Shown here piece by piece: positions 46,994 to 55,500 of a stretch of 64,000 bases of DNA; position 1 is the first letter of the stretch, and every line of letters starts with the position of its first letter. The position numbers and the translations under genes were made by a program. A model generated the notes under the pieces. It ran no database searches. It was given only the letters and a program-made list of their open reading frames with translations, and was not told the origin of the DNA. Origin of the DNA: Sphingosinicella microcystinivorans (GTDB lineage Bacteria > Pseudomonadota > Alphaproteobacteria > Sphingomonadales > Sphingomonadaceae); assembly GCF_027941835.1 (NCBI RefSeq), contig NZ_CP116005.1, forward strand, positions 806,001-870,000, in the 5' to 3' direction.

Positions 46994-47131
46994 GGCAGGA
47001 CGCGGCATCCCGGCAGCGGCGGCGGTGCAAAAGCGCCGCCGCCTTCCCGCGCGAACCGCGTTGCCGCTATAAGGCCCCGATGCCGTCCCGCCTCCCCTGC
47101 TTCCCCCGATCCGCCGCGCGTGGAGAGCCGA

Positions 47132-48226
47132 ATGGGCGCGGATAGGGGCATTCCTCCCCCGCTCCCCGATCCGCCGCCGCCGCGGCCGGATCGCCGGGAG
47201 GCCGCGATCGCGGCGGCGCTCGATCGCTTCGATGCCGCCGGGACGGCGAGTCAGCCGGGGCAACCGCAGCGCCAAGCGCCATCTCCGCGGATGCCGCTAT
47301 GGACGCTGCGGAACCGCCCCCAGCTCGGCGTCCTCGTCGCGGCGTCGCTCGTCGCCGTGATCTCCATGCCGGTGCTCTGGGTGGTGCTCGGCAATCCGCG
47401 GCCGTCCGGCCCCGTGCCCGTCGCACTCGACACCTACGAGCGGATGCCGCGCGTGAAGGCGCCCCCATCTCCGCAAGCGCCCTCGCCGCCCGCAGCGGCC
47501 GAACGGCCGGAACCCGCGGATACGGCCGCAGATACGGCGCGGCAGGAAGCACCCGCGGCAAGCGCCGAAGCGACGGCCGAAGTCGCGGATACGGCGGTTG
47601 CAGCAGCGCCGCCGCCGCCTCCCCCGCCGCCGGTCCCGCTGCGACTGCCCGAAGCCGCGCCGCCGCCTGCGGTCGTGGCCCTGCCCGCACCCGCGCCGGC
47701 GCCCGCCCCGCCGCCGGAACGCGAGGCCGCGCGCTCCGCGGAGTCCGTCGCCCTGTCGGCGTTCCGGAAGCGCGACGCCGCCGCCCCGCGCGGCGACTGG
47801 AACGCCTGCACGCTGGACGATCCGGCGCGCAGCCTGCAGCTCTGCACGGACCGGATCGACGCCGCCGCCAAGGGTGTGCGCGGCCGTGCCTCGGCGTTTC
47901 TGGCGGACGGGCTCATGAGCGGCTGGCAGGACGATCTCGACGGCGCGATCAGCGCGTTCAGCCGGGCGATCGAAACGGACCCCGGCCTTGCCGCGGCCTA
48001 TCTCAATCGCGGCCTCGCCTATCAGCGCAAGGGCGATCTCGACCGCGCGCGCGCCGATCTCGACCGGGCCGTGGAACAGACGCCGTCCGAGGCCCGGACC
48101 CATTATGCCCGCAGCCGCCTGCTCAGGGCGCGCGGCGAAACCGCGGAGGCAGGCAGGGACGAGGAACGCGCCCTGCAGCTTGCCCCCGCCTACAAGGCGG
48201 TGATCACGCCGCCCCCCGAACGATAG
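47132..48226 (+). CDS. Membrane-anchored proline-rich TPR protein, possible anti-sigma-like partner
   Basis: 364 residues from ATG 47132, with GGAGAG at 47122-47127. A cytoplasmic N-terminal tail of about 65 residues (DRREAAIAAALDRFDAAG) is followed by one membrane helix (about 69-91), a long Pro/Ala/Glu-rich periplasmic spacer (about 100-205) and TPR repeats (about 245-345, DLDGAISAFSRAIETDPGLAAAYLNRGLAYQRKGDLDRARADLDRAVE). The topology (short cytoplasmic tail, one helix, periplasmic sensor) is that of many anti-sigma factors, which fits the ECF gene two genes upstream. No known anti-sigma domain is recognisable. Confidence 0.75.
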   Translation: MGADRGIPPPLPDPPPPRPDRREAAIAAALDRFDAAGTASQPGQPQRQAPSPRMPLWTLRNRPQLGVLVAASLVAVISMPVLWVVLGNPRPSGPVPVALDTYERMPRVKAPPSPQAPSPPAAAERPEPADTAADTARQEAPAASAEATAEVADTAVAAAPPPPPPPPVPLRLPEAAPPPAVVALPAPAPAPAPPPEREAARSAESVALSAFRKRDAAAPRGDWNACTLDDPARSLQLCTDRIDAAAKGVRGRASAFLADGLMSGWQDDLDGAISAFSRAIETDPGLAAAYLNRGLAYQRKGDLDRARADLDRAVEQTPSEARTHYARSRLLRARGETAEAGRDEERALQLAPAYKAVITPPPER

Positions 48227-48241
48227 GCGGGAAGCGCGCCG

Positions 48242-48883
48242 TCACTCTCCTCCCGCGTGGAGATCGACGATCCTGAGATAGGGCTTCAGCGTCCTGTAGC
48301 CTTGCGGGAACTGGCGCGCGGCTTCCTCCTCGGAGAGCCTGGGCGAAATCACGACGGGCTCGCCGGGCGACCAGTTGACGGGCGTGGCGATGCTGCGCGC
48401 GTCGGTGAGCTGAAGACTGTCGATGGCGCGCAGGATCTCGGCGAAGTTGCGGCCGGTGCTCGGCGGATAGGTGAGCATCAGCCGGATCTTCTTCGCCGGG
48501 TCGATCACGAACACGGACCGCACCGTGACGGCGGGATCGCTTTCGGGATGGATCATCCCGTAGAGCGTCGAGACGCGCGCGTCGGGATCGGCGATCATCG
48601 GGAAATCGAGCGCATGGCCCTGCGTTTCCTCGATGTCGGCTTCCCATTTGTGGTGGGCCTCGACCGGATCGACGGAGAGACCGACCGGCCTCACGCCGCG
48701 CGCGTCCCATTCGGGGCGGAGCCGCGCCACCTCGCCGAGCTCCGTGGTGCAGACGGGCGTGAAATTCTTCGGGTGGCTGAACAGAACCCCCCAGCCGGAG
48801 CCGAGCCAGTCGTGGAAACGGATGCGGCCGTGCGTGCTGTCCTGTTCGAAATCGGGCGCGATCTGTCCGAGCTGAAGCGTCAT
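48242..48883 (-). CDS. 1-Cys peroxiredoxin (Prx6 type)
   Basis: 213 residues from ATG 48883 with AGGAG ahead. The peroxidatic site is PKNFTPVCTTELGEV, with Thr and Cys in the PxxxTxxC motif, inside the 1-Cys Prx6 subfamily pattern (LFSHPKNFTPVCTTELG); the late TYPPSTGRNFAEILRAIDSLQL and NWSPGEPVVISP are subfamily marks. It reduces hydrogen peroxide and organic or lipid peroxides in the cytoplasm. A LysR gene is divergent with 100 nt between starts and probably controls it. Confidence 0.94.
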   Translation of the reverse strand: MTLQLGQIAPDFEQDSTHGRIRFHDWLGSGWGVLFSHPKNFTPVCTTELGEVARLRPEWDARGVRPVGLSVDPVEAHHKWEADIEETQGHALDFPMIADPDARVSTLYGMIHPESDPAVTVRSVFVIDPAKKIRLMLTYPPSTGRNFAEILRAIDSLQLTDARSIATPVNWSPGEPVVISPRLSEEEAARQFPQGYRTLKPYLRIVDLHAGGE

Positions 48884-48983
48884 GGAGTCTCCTTTGCGCG
48901 TGCCTTGCCAGTGCATCATCCGCCCCTTACCATCCAGCAATCAAACGAATATTATTGCGCTTTAAGCGGAAAGAATTTTCTAT

Positions 48984-49832
48984 ATGGACATCAGCGTCGC
49001 GCGCACGTTCCTGGAAGTGGTGAAGACAGGGAGCTTCGTCAGCGCCGCCGCCAACCTCAACCTCACCCAGACCGCGGTGAGCGCGCGCATCCGCGTGCTG
49101 GAGGACCAGCTCGACCGGCCCGTGTTCATCCGCAACAAGGCGGGCGCGAAGCTGACGCCCGCGGGCGAGCAGTTCCTGCGGTTCGCCACCACGCTCGTGC
49201 AGGTGTGGGACCGCGCGCGCCGCGCGGTGGCGCTGCCGCCGGGGCGCGAGACGGTGGTGACGATCGGCGCGGAGCTGAGCCTGTGGAGCCCGCTGCTGCG
49301 GCACTGGCTGCTGTGGATGCGCCGCGAATGCCCGGAAATCGCGGTGAGCACCCAGATCGACGCGTCCGACCGGCTGATGGAGCAGGTGCAGGACGGCGCC
49401 CTCGATGTCGCCGTGCTGTATGCCGCGCCGAGCCGCCCCGGCGTGATCGCCGAGCTGCTGTTCGAGGAGAAGCTCGTGCTGGTGCGGACCACGCCCACCA
49501 CCCAGCCGCTCGCGCCCGAAGACCATGTCCGGATCGACTGGGGCGAGGATTTCGCCGCGAGCCATCAGGCGGCGTTCCCGGACCAGCCCAATGCCGTGGT
49601 CTCGATCAGCTACGGCCCGCTGGCGCTCGACTATATCCTGGCGACCGGCGGCAGCGGGTACTTCCGCAAGGGTTTCATCCGCCCCTACCTCGAGGAAGGG
49701 CGCCTCGCGCTCGTCCCCGGCAGCCCGGAGTTCTCCTATTCCGCCTACGTGGTCCACTCGGCGAAGGCCGACCCCGGCGTCATGGACCGGATCCGCAGCG
49801 GCCTGCGCGCCGCCGCCGCGATCTCCGCGTAA
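48984..49832 (+). CDS. LysR family transcriptional regulator
   Basis: 282 residues. The N-terminal helix-turn-helix (about 1-60) reads MDISVARTFLEVVKTGSFVSAAANLNLTQTAVSARIRVLE; the rest is a LysR effector-binding domain (about 90-280). It is divergent from the peroxiredoxin gene across an AT-rich region containing AACGAATATTATTGCGC, a likely LysR-type control site. Regulation of an antioxidant gene suggests a redox signal, but the effector domain lacks recognisable OxyR redox cysteines, so it is not OxyR. Confidence 0.9.
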   Translation: MDISVARTFLEVVKTGSFVSAAANLNLTQTAVSARIRVLEDQLDRPVFIRNKAGAKLTPAGEQFLRFATTLVQVWDRARRAVALPPGRETVVTIGAELSLWSPLLRHWLLWMRRECPEIAVSTQIDASDRLMEQVQDGALDVAVLYAAPSRPGVIAELLFEEKLVLVRTTPTTQPLAPEDHVRIDWGEDFAASHQAAFPDQPNAVVSISYGPLALDYILATGGSGYFRKGFIRPYLEEGRLALVPGSPEFSYSAYVVHSAKADPGVMDRIRSGLRAAAAISA

Positions 49833-49904
49833 CGAACGGTCCTGCTTCAACGATCCTGCGTTCCGGTCATCAGCAAGGCTTGACCGCGTTTCGGCCTTTA
49901 TATA

Positions 49905-49915
49905 TAGGAGTCCTA
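49905..49915. promoter_or_regulatory. Palindrome TAGGAGTCCTA before the MarR gene
   Basis: TAGGA-G-TCCTA in an AT-rich setting (TATATATAGGAGTCCTAATT), 20 nt before the GTG start of the MarR gene. The place and symmetry fit an autoregulatory MarR operator overlapping the -10 region. Confidence 0.55.
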
Positions 49916-49934
49916 ATTATATGAAGGCATAACG

Positions 49935-50567
49935 GTGGCTGCCAACCCTGACATCATGACCGGCCTGTCGCGAATCGGAACGCTGCTGCGTTCGGAGGGC
50001 TGGCGGCAGGGCGAGGCGACCGGGCTGACGCCGACGCAGACGCAAATCCTCGTCCACCTCGTCGGCCGGGGCCCGGCGCGGGTCGGCACCGTGGCCGCCG
50101 AGATCGCGGTGACGCAGCCCACCGCGAGCGACGCCGTCGCCGCGCTCACGCGCAAGGGCCTTGTCGAGAAGCGCCCCGATCCCGAAGACGCCCGCGCCGT
50201 GCGGCTGCATCCGACAGCGGCCGGAAAGCGCCTCGCGCGCACGCTCGCCGTCTGGCCCGACGCGCTGCTGGCGGCGGCGGACCTGCTCGACGCGGAGGAA
50301 AGCGCGGCGTTCCTGAAGGGCCTCACCAAGATGATCGGCGCGCTTCAGATCGAGGGCGCGATTCCCGTTCAGCGCATGTGCGTGTCCTGCGCGCACTTCA
50401 GACCGAACATCCATTCCGATGCGGCGCGGCCGCATCACTGCGCCTTCGTGGACGCGGCCTTCGGCGACGCCTCGCTGCGTCTCGATTGCCGCGACCACGT
50501 CGAGGCCGACGCTCCGGCGCGGCTTGAAAGCTGGGCCCGCTTCACACGGTCGCGGGTCCCTGTGTGA
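49935..50567 (+). CDS. MarR family regulator with cysteine-rich C-terminal extension
   Basis: 210 residues, GTG start at 49935. The winged helix (about 25-100) has TPTQTQILVHLVGRGPARVGTVAAEIAVTQPTASDAVAALTRKGLVEKRPD. After the dimer helices comes an unusual tail of about 70 residues: MCVSCAHFRPN, HHCAFVDAAFGDASLRLDCRDH, with four cysteines (C-x2-C, later two more) and several histidines. This could bind zinc, iron or an FeS cluster, or form disulfides. A small CxxC thioredoxin-like gene follows on the same strand. The tail makes a redox- or metal-sensing repressor likely. Confidence 0.85.
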   Translation: MAANPDIMTGLSRIGTLLRSEGWRQGEATGLTPTQTQILVHLVGRGPARVGTVAAEIAVTQPTASDAVAALTRKGLVEKRPDPEDARAVRLHPTAAGKRLARTLAVWPDALLAAADLLDAEESAAFLKGLTKMIGALQIEGAIPVQRMCVSCAHFRPNIHSDAARPHHCAFVDAAFGDASLRLDCRDHVEADAPARLESWARFTRSRVPV

Positions 50568-50638
50568 GCGCTCCGTTCGCGGCAACGAACGGAGCGCCCG
50601 GTTGTCCAACCCTCGAAAAAAGGAAGGAACATCACATC

Positions 50639-50884
50639 ATGCCCCAGAAAGCCGTCTTCTACCATGCCGGATGTCCGGTCTGCATCAGCGCCGAGCAGGG
50701 CCTCGCCCATGCGCTCGATCCCGCGGCCTATTCGGTCGAGGTCGTCCATCTGGGCGAAACGCCCGGCCGCATCGCGGAGGCGGAGGCCGCGGGCGTCGCC
50801 TCGGTTCCGGCGCTGGTCGTCGGCGGGCAGCCCTACCACATCAACTTCGGCGCGGCGCTCGCCGACCTGAAGAGCGCGGCCTGA
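50639..50884 (+). CDS. Small thioredoxin/glutaredoxin-like protein (CPVC)
   Basis: 81 residues from ATG 50639, with GGAAGGA ahead. The N-terminus MPQKAVFYHAGCPVCISAEQ places a C-P-V-C dithiol after the first strand; the cis-proline segment VASVPALVVGGQPYHINFG follows. The fold is a minimal glutaredoxin-like thioredoxin. It is probably co-transcribed with the Cys-rich MarR gene (71 nt gap) and may be its target or redox partner. Confidence 0.82.
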   Translation: MPQKAVFYHAGCPVCISAEQGLAHALDPAAYSVEVVHLGETPGRIAEAEAAGVASVPALVVGGQPYHINFGAALADLKSAA

Positions 50885-50902
50885 AGCCTGTAGCCTGAAC
50901 CG

Positions 50903-50935
50903 GCGGGTCCGGCGCCGCAGCGGCGCCGGACCCGC
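50903..50935 (+). terminator. Strong 15-bp inverted repeat after the CPVC protein gene
   Basis: GCGGGTCCGGCGCCG (50903-50917), loop CAG, CGGCGCCGGACCCGC (50921-50935). It is a perfect stem but is followed by AAAATAATT rather than a T run, so termination is plausible and not proven. Confidence 0.6.
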
Positions 50936-51110
50936 AAAATAATTGCTGGAACGCAGCGAAAAGATGATCTTTGTCGGGCGCGGCGCGGGTGTTACGCCGC
51001 GATCGGAAAGACGATCCGAAAGACCAATATGAAACGCGCCGGTCCGTTCACGTGAACGGGCGGGGCCGTCCGCGCGCGGGTCGTCCTCCGGCTGGACCGT
51101 GGAGGCGATG

Positions 51111-52766
51111 ATGGTCGATACCGCAGGGATGAACATGCCGCGTGATCTCGCGGGGCGCGCGCACGGACACGGCGAAAAGCCCGCCTTCTTCACGCGCTGG
51201 TTCCTCTCCACGAACCACAAGGACATCGGCACGCTGTACCTGATCTTCGCGATCGTCGCGGGCATGATCGGCGCAGCGATCTCGGGCATGATGCGCCTCG
51301 AGCTCGCCGAGCCGGGCATCCAGTATCTGCCGCTGTGGGCGGGCGGCGACGATTATTCGGCGGCGCTCCACCTGTGGAACGTGCTCGTCACGGCGCACGG
51401 CCTCATCATGATCTTCTTCGCGATCATGCCCGCGATGATCGGCGGCTTCGGCAACTGGTTCGTGCCGATCATGATCGGCGCGCCGGACATGGCGTTCCCG
51501 CGCATGAACAACATCTCGTTCTGGCTGCTGGTGCCGGCGTTCGTGCTGTTCATCGGCTCGGCGTTCGTGCCCGGCGGCGGCGGCAACGGCGCGGGCACCG
51601 GCTGGACGCTCTACGCGCCGCTGTCCACCACCGGCTCCCCGGGCCCCGCGGTCGACATGGTGATCCTCTCGATGCACCTCGCGGGCATCTCGTCGATCCT
51701 CGGCGCGATCAACTTCATCACCACCATCCTCAACATGCGCGCGCCGGGCATGACGCTGCACAAGATGCCGCTGTTCTGCTGGTCGGTGCTGGTCACGGCC
51801 TTCATGCTGCTGTTCGCGCTGCCGGTGCTGGCGGGCGCGATCACCATGCTGCTCACCGACCGCAACTTCGGCACGACCTTCTTCGACCCGGCCGGCGGCG
51901 GCGATCCGATCCTCTACCAGCACCTGTTCTGGTTCTTCGGCCACCCCGAGGTGTACATCATGATCCTGCCCGGCTTCGGCATCATCAGCCAGGTGACGGC
52001 GACGTTCAGCCGCAAGCCGGTGTTCGGCTACCTCGGCATGGCCTATGCGATGGTCGCGATCGCCGGGATCGGCTTCATCGTGTGGGCGCACCACATGTTC
52101 ACCGTCGGCCTGTCGATCGACACCAAGCTCTACTTCTCGCTCGCCTCGATGGTGATCGCGGTGCCCACCGGCATCAAGATCTTCTCGTGGATCGCCACCA
52201 TGTGGGGCGGCTCGCTGACCTTCCGGACGCCGCTTCTCTGGGTCATCGGCTTCATCATCATGTTCACCATCGGCGGCGTCACCGGCGTGGTGCTCGCGAA
52301 CGGCGGCGTCGACGACATCCTCCAGGACACCTACTACGTGATCGCGCATTTCCATTACGTGCTGTCGCTCGGCGCCGTGTTCGCGCTGTTCGCCGCCTTC
52401 TACTACTGGTTCCCGAAGATGACCGGGAAGATGTATTCGGAAGCGCTCGGCAAGCTGCACTTCTGGGTGTTCTTCATCGGCGTGAACATCCTGTTCTTCC
52501 CGATGCACTTCCTCGGCCAGGACGGTATGCCGCGCCGCTACCCGGACTATCCGGAGGCCTTCGCCCACTGGAACCACATCGCCTCGCTCGGCTACGCCGT
52601 CATGGCGGTCGGCATGGCGTTCTTCTTCGCGAACATCCTGTGGTCGTTCCTGCGCGGGGCGCCCGCCGCCGCCAATCCGTGGGGCGAAGGCGCGACGACG
52701 CTGGAATGGACGCTTTCCAGCCCCCCGCCCTACCACCAGTTCGAAACGCTGCCGCGCATTGATTGA
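51111..52766 (+). CDS. ctaD: Cytochrome c oxidase subunit I (orphan ctaD)
   Basis: 551 residues from ATG 51111, with GGAGG at 51101-51105. Twelve-helix heme-copper oxidase core. Heme a and a3 ligands are in [11 protein letters not shown] and [12 protein letters not shown]. The CuB site includes [11 protein letters not shown], where His and Tyr are cross-linked in the family, and WAHHMF. It is the aa3-type subunit that reduces oxygen and pumps protons in the inner membrane. Normally ctaC, ctaB, ctaG and ctaE stand beside it; none does here. It is either a second, stand-alone copy or part of a split cluster. Neighbours are the MarR/CPVC redox pair and an MreB paralogue. Confidence 0.95.
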   Translation: MVDTAGMNMPRDLAGRAHGHGEKPAFFTRWFLSTNHKDIGTLYLIFAIVAGMIGAAISGMMRLELAEPGIQYLPLWAGGDDYSAALHLWNVLVTAHGLIMIFFAIMPAMIGGFGNWFVPIMIGAPDMAFPRMNNISFWLLVPAFVLFIGSAFVPGGGGNGAGTGWTLYAPLSTTGSPGPAVDMVILSMHLAGISSILGAINFITTILNMRAPGMTLHKMPLFCWSVLVTAFMLLFALPVLAGAITMLLTDRNFGTTFFDPAGGGDPILYQHLFWFFGHPEVYIMILPGFGIISQVTATFSRKPVFGYLGMAYAMVAIAGIGFIVWAHHMFTVGLSIDTKLYFSLASMVIAVPTGIKIFSWIATMWGGSLTFRTPLLWVIGFIIMFTIGGVTGVVLANGGVDDILQDTYYVIAHFHYVLSLGAVFALFAAFYYWFPKMTGKMYSEALGKLHFWVFFIGVNILFFPMHFLGQDGMPRRYPDYPEAFAHWNHIASLGYAVMAVGMAFFFANILWSFLRGAPAAANPWGEGATTLEWTLSSPPPYHQFETLPRID

Positions 52767-52816
52767 AGGCCGAATAGGGCGCGACAAAGCGGGGGCCGCT
52801 TGATACAGCGTGCCGC

Positions 52817-53815
52817 ATGGCTTCGCTCTTCTCACGGCGGCCCGATCTCGCGATTGATTTCGGGACCGCCAACCTGCGGGTGATACGGCGCGACGAGGGC
52901 GTCGTCTTCGACGAGCCCTCGCTGTGCTGCTTCAGCAAGGAGAACGGCACGCCGAGCCTCGTCGCCGCCGGCATGGGGGCGCAGGCGATGGTCGACCGCA
53001 CCTCCGGCAACCTCGAGGTCAAACGGCCGCTGCGCCGCGGCGTGCTGCAGGACATCGACTCCGCGCGCGAACTGCTGCGCTACGCCGTCCCCCGCGCACT
53101 CGGGCGCAAACGGACGGGCGCGGTGCGCGCCGTGTTCGGCGTGCCCGCCGACGCGACGATGGCCGAACGCGGCGCGCTGCTGACGGCGGCGCGGGACGCG
53201 GGCATTGGCTCGGTGCGCCTCGTCGCGGAGCCGTTCGCGGCGGCGATCGGCGCCGGTCTCCCGGTCGGCGCGCCGACGGGGACGATGGTGGTGGAATGCG
53301 GCGCGGGCACCACGGAGGTGGCGGTCCTCTCGCTCGGCGGCATCTGCCTCACGCGCTCGGTCCGCATCGGCGGCGCGACGCTCGATCAGGCGATCGCGGA
53401 CTACCTGCACTTCCGCCACAAGTTCCTGATCGGCGACACGACGGCGGAGCGGGTCAAACAGGACTATGTCGAGCAGCGCCGGACCCGTACCGGCGCGGCC
53501 GATACGATCGCCGTGAAAGGGCGCAGCCTCACCTCCGGACTGCCCACCACGATCCATGTCGACCTCTCGGAACTCGACACGGTCGTCGAACGGCACGTCG
53601 CGGAGATCGTCGAGGTCACGCGCGACGTACTGAACAAAACCCCGCCCGAGCTCAGCCAGGACATTCACGACCACGGCATCGTGCTCACCGGCGGCAGCGC
53701 CGTGGTGCCGCTGCTCCGGTCCATGATCGAGCACGCCACCGGGCTGCGGGCGATCGCGGCGGACACGCCCGCCCAGTGCGTGCCGAACGGCCTGCACCAC
53801 ATGCTGATCCACTAG
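52817..53815 (+). CDS. MreB-like actin-fold protein (orphan paralogue)
   Basis: 332 residues with the MreB layout: phosphate 1 loop DLAIDFGTANLRV, connect 1 (AVFGVPADATMAERGALLTAARDAG), VRLVAEPFAAAIGAGLPV, phosphate 2 MVVECGAGTTEVAVLSLGG, and adenosine loop GIVLTGGSAVVPLL. MreB forms membrane-bound filaments that guide cell-wall elongation. The usual mreC/mreD/pbp2/rodA partners are absent. Phosphate 2 has E-C-G-A-G-T where classical MreB has D-I-G-G-G-T, suggesting altered ATP handling. It is probably a secondary copy. Confidence 0.87.
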   Translation: MASLFSRRPDLAIDFGTANLRVIRRDEGVVFDEPSLCCFSKENGTPSLVAAGMGAQAMVDRTSGNLEVKRPLRRGVLQDIDSARELLRYAVPRALGRKRTGAVRAVFGVPADATMAERGALLTAARDAGIGSVRLVAEPFAAAIGAGLPVGAPTGTMVVECGAGTTEVAVLSLGGICLTRSVRIGGATLDQAIADYLHFRHKFLIGDTTAERVKQDYVEQRRTRTGAADTIAVKGRSLTSGLPTTIHVDLSELDTVVERHVAEIVEVTRDVLNKTPPELSQDIHDHGIVLTGGSAVVPLLRSMIEHATGLRAIAADTPAQCVPNGLHHMLIH

Positions 53816-53822
53816 GACCGGA

Positions 53823-54269
53823 CTATGCGCGCCGGTGGCTTCGCATGGCGAAGCTGGAGGTGATGCGCGACACGCCCGGCAGACGCGACAGCACGTCGCG
53901 ATGGAACTGCCCGTAATCGTCGATACCGGCGATCTGGATGCGCAATATGTAGTCCCCGGCGCCGGTCATCAGGTGCCATTCCTGAATCTCGGGATGCCTG
54001 CGCAGCGCGTTCTCGAAACGCGACAGATACTCCTCGGTCTGCCGCTCCAGCTCCACCTGCACGATCGCGACCGTGCCTTCCTCCGGCAGCGCGCCGGTGA
54101 CGATCGCGGTATAGCCGCGGATCACACCGGATTTCTCAAGGAGGCCGACCCGCCTGAGGCACGCCGACGGCGACAACCCGACCTTCTGCGCGAGCGCATT
54201 GTTGGGGATGCGCGCGTTGAGCCTGAGCTCGGTGAGAATCCTGCGATCGGTATCGTCCAGAGAAGCCAT
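53823..54269 (-). CDS. Lrp/AsnC family transcriptional regulator
   Basis: 148 residues. The N-terminal helix-turn-helix reads LDDTDRRILTELRLNARIPNNALAQKVGLSPSACLRRVGLLEKSGVI; the RAM ligand domain (about 65-145) has VQVELERQ and HLMTGAGDYILRIQ. It is divergent from alr-dadA-ridA and most likely controls that operon in response to alanine, like DadR in pseudomonads. A pair of AT-rich repeats lies directly in front of its own start. Confidence 0.93.
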   Translation of the reverse strand: MASLDDTDRRILTELRLNARIPNNALAQKVGLSPSACLRRVGLLEKSGVIRGYTAIVTGALPEEGTVAIVQVELERQTEEYLSRFENALRRHPEIQEWHLMTGAGDYILRIQIAGIDDYGQFHRDVLSRLPGVSRITSSFAMRSHRRA

Positions 54270-54300
54270 GAATGATATTCTGATTCATCGAATATTATTC
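54270..54300. promoter_or_regulatory. Probable Lrp-type operator pair between lrp and alr
   Basis: GAATGATATTC (54270-54280) and GAATATTATTC (54290-54300). Each is nearly self-complementary and the second is nearly the reverse complement of the first (10 of 11). The starts are 20 bp apart, two helical turns, a spacing typical of Lrp binding. Confidence 0.6.
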
Positions 54301-54387
54301 CACAACAGGAAAATTTTCGGCAGTTAAAGCGCCGAACAGACGAAAAATTCAAATCCTCTGCGGATAGGATTGCTTGCGGAGGAACAC

Positions 54388-55500
54388 ATGTCCGCGCGGA
54401 TCATCACGGCGTTTTCGAGCAGGCTGACCATCGACACCGGCGCGATCCGCGCCAACTATCGTTCGCTTGCCCGCCATGTCGCGCCCGCGGAATGCGGGGC
54501 CGTCATCAAGGCCGATGCCTACGGGCTCGGCGCAAGGGTCGCCGCGCCGGCGCTCCATGCCGAGGGATGCCGCACCTTTTTCGTCGCGCAGCTTCGCGAG
54601 GCCTTCGACGTGGCGGACACGCTCGGCGCAGATGCCGCCATCGCCATCCTCAACGGTCTCGACCCCGGCTGCGAAGCCGCCTGCGCGGAAGCGGGCTTCC
54701 TGCCTGTCCTCAATGCGCCCGGTCAGGTCGAGCGCTGGCGCCGCCTCGCACGCGCGAAGGGAACGGCGCTTCCGGCCGTGCTTCAGGTGGACAGCGGCAT
54801 GTCGCGCCTCGGCCTCGATGCCGCCGCGGCCGCCGCGCTCGCGGCGGACCCGGCCTTCCCGCGCGAGGTCGCGCTTCGCTTCGTCATGACGCACCTCGCC
54901 TGCGCCGACGCGCCGGGGCACGCGGCGAATGCCGGGCAACTCGCCCGTTTCCAAGCGATCCGCGCGCTGTTTCCGGAAGCGCGCGCGTCCATCGCCAACA
55001 GCGGCGGCGCCTTCCTCTCCCCGGCCTACCACTGCGATCTCGTTCGGCCCGGCATCGCCCTGTTCGGCGTGCAGCCTTCCCCCGATGGCCCGGCGATGCG
55101 CCCTGTCGTCCGGCTGGAGGCGCGCATCCTCCAGATCCGCGAGGTGGAGGCCGGCAGCGGCGTCGGCTACGGGCTCGACCATGTCGCGCCCACCCGGCAG
55201 CGCCTCGCGACGCTCGGCATCGGCTATGCCGACGGATGGCCGCGCAGCCTCGGCGGAGCCGGCGCGGCGTGGCACGCGGGAGCACGGCTTCCCATCGTCG
55301 GCCGCGTTTCGATGGACAGCCTGACGGTCGACCTGTCCGCGCTGGCGCCGGACGCGCTCTCCGAAGGCGATTTCGTCGCGCTTCTCGGCCCCTGCCAGTC
55401 GCTCGCCGACGTCGCGCGCGATGCCGGGACCATCCCCTACGAAATCCTGACGCGGCTCGGCAGCCGCAGCGAACGCACCTTTGTGGAGACAGTGCAATGA
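54388..55500 (+). CDS. alr: Alanine racemase
   Basis: 370 residues from ATG 54388, with GGAGGA at 54377-54382. The PLP lysine is in [11 protein letters not shown]; the second catalytic base Tyr is in [27 protein letters not shown] and [11 protein letters not shown] complete the family pattern. It interconverts L- and D-alanine in the cytoplasm. In an operon with dadA it serves catabolism (DadX-like), though it may also feed the cell wall. It overlaps dadA as ATGA. Confidence 0.94.
   Translation: MSARIITAFSSRLTIDTGAIRANYRSLARHVAPAECGAVIKADAYGLGARVAAPALHAEGCRTFFVAQLREAFDVADTLGADAAIAILNGLDPGCEAACAEAGFLPVLNAPGQVERWRRLARAKGTALPAVLQVDSGMSRLGLDAAAAAALAADPAFPREVALRFVMTHLACADAPGHAANAGQLARFQAIRALFPEARASIANSGGAFLSPAYHCDLVRPGIALFGVQPSPDGPAMRPVVRLEARILQIREVEAGSGVGYGLDHVAPTRQRLATLGIGYADGWPRSLGGAGAAWHAGARLPIVGRVSMDSLTVDLSALAPDALSEGDFVALLGPCQSLADVARDAGTIPYEILTRLGSRSERTFVETVQ

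Noticed and set aside
51048-52835. 595-codon minus-strand frame opposite ctaD
   Set aside because: Low-complexity His/Glu/Arg-rich complement of the oxidase gene; not a protein.
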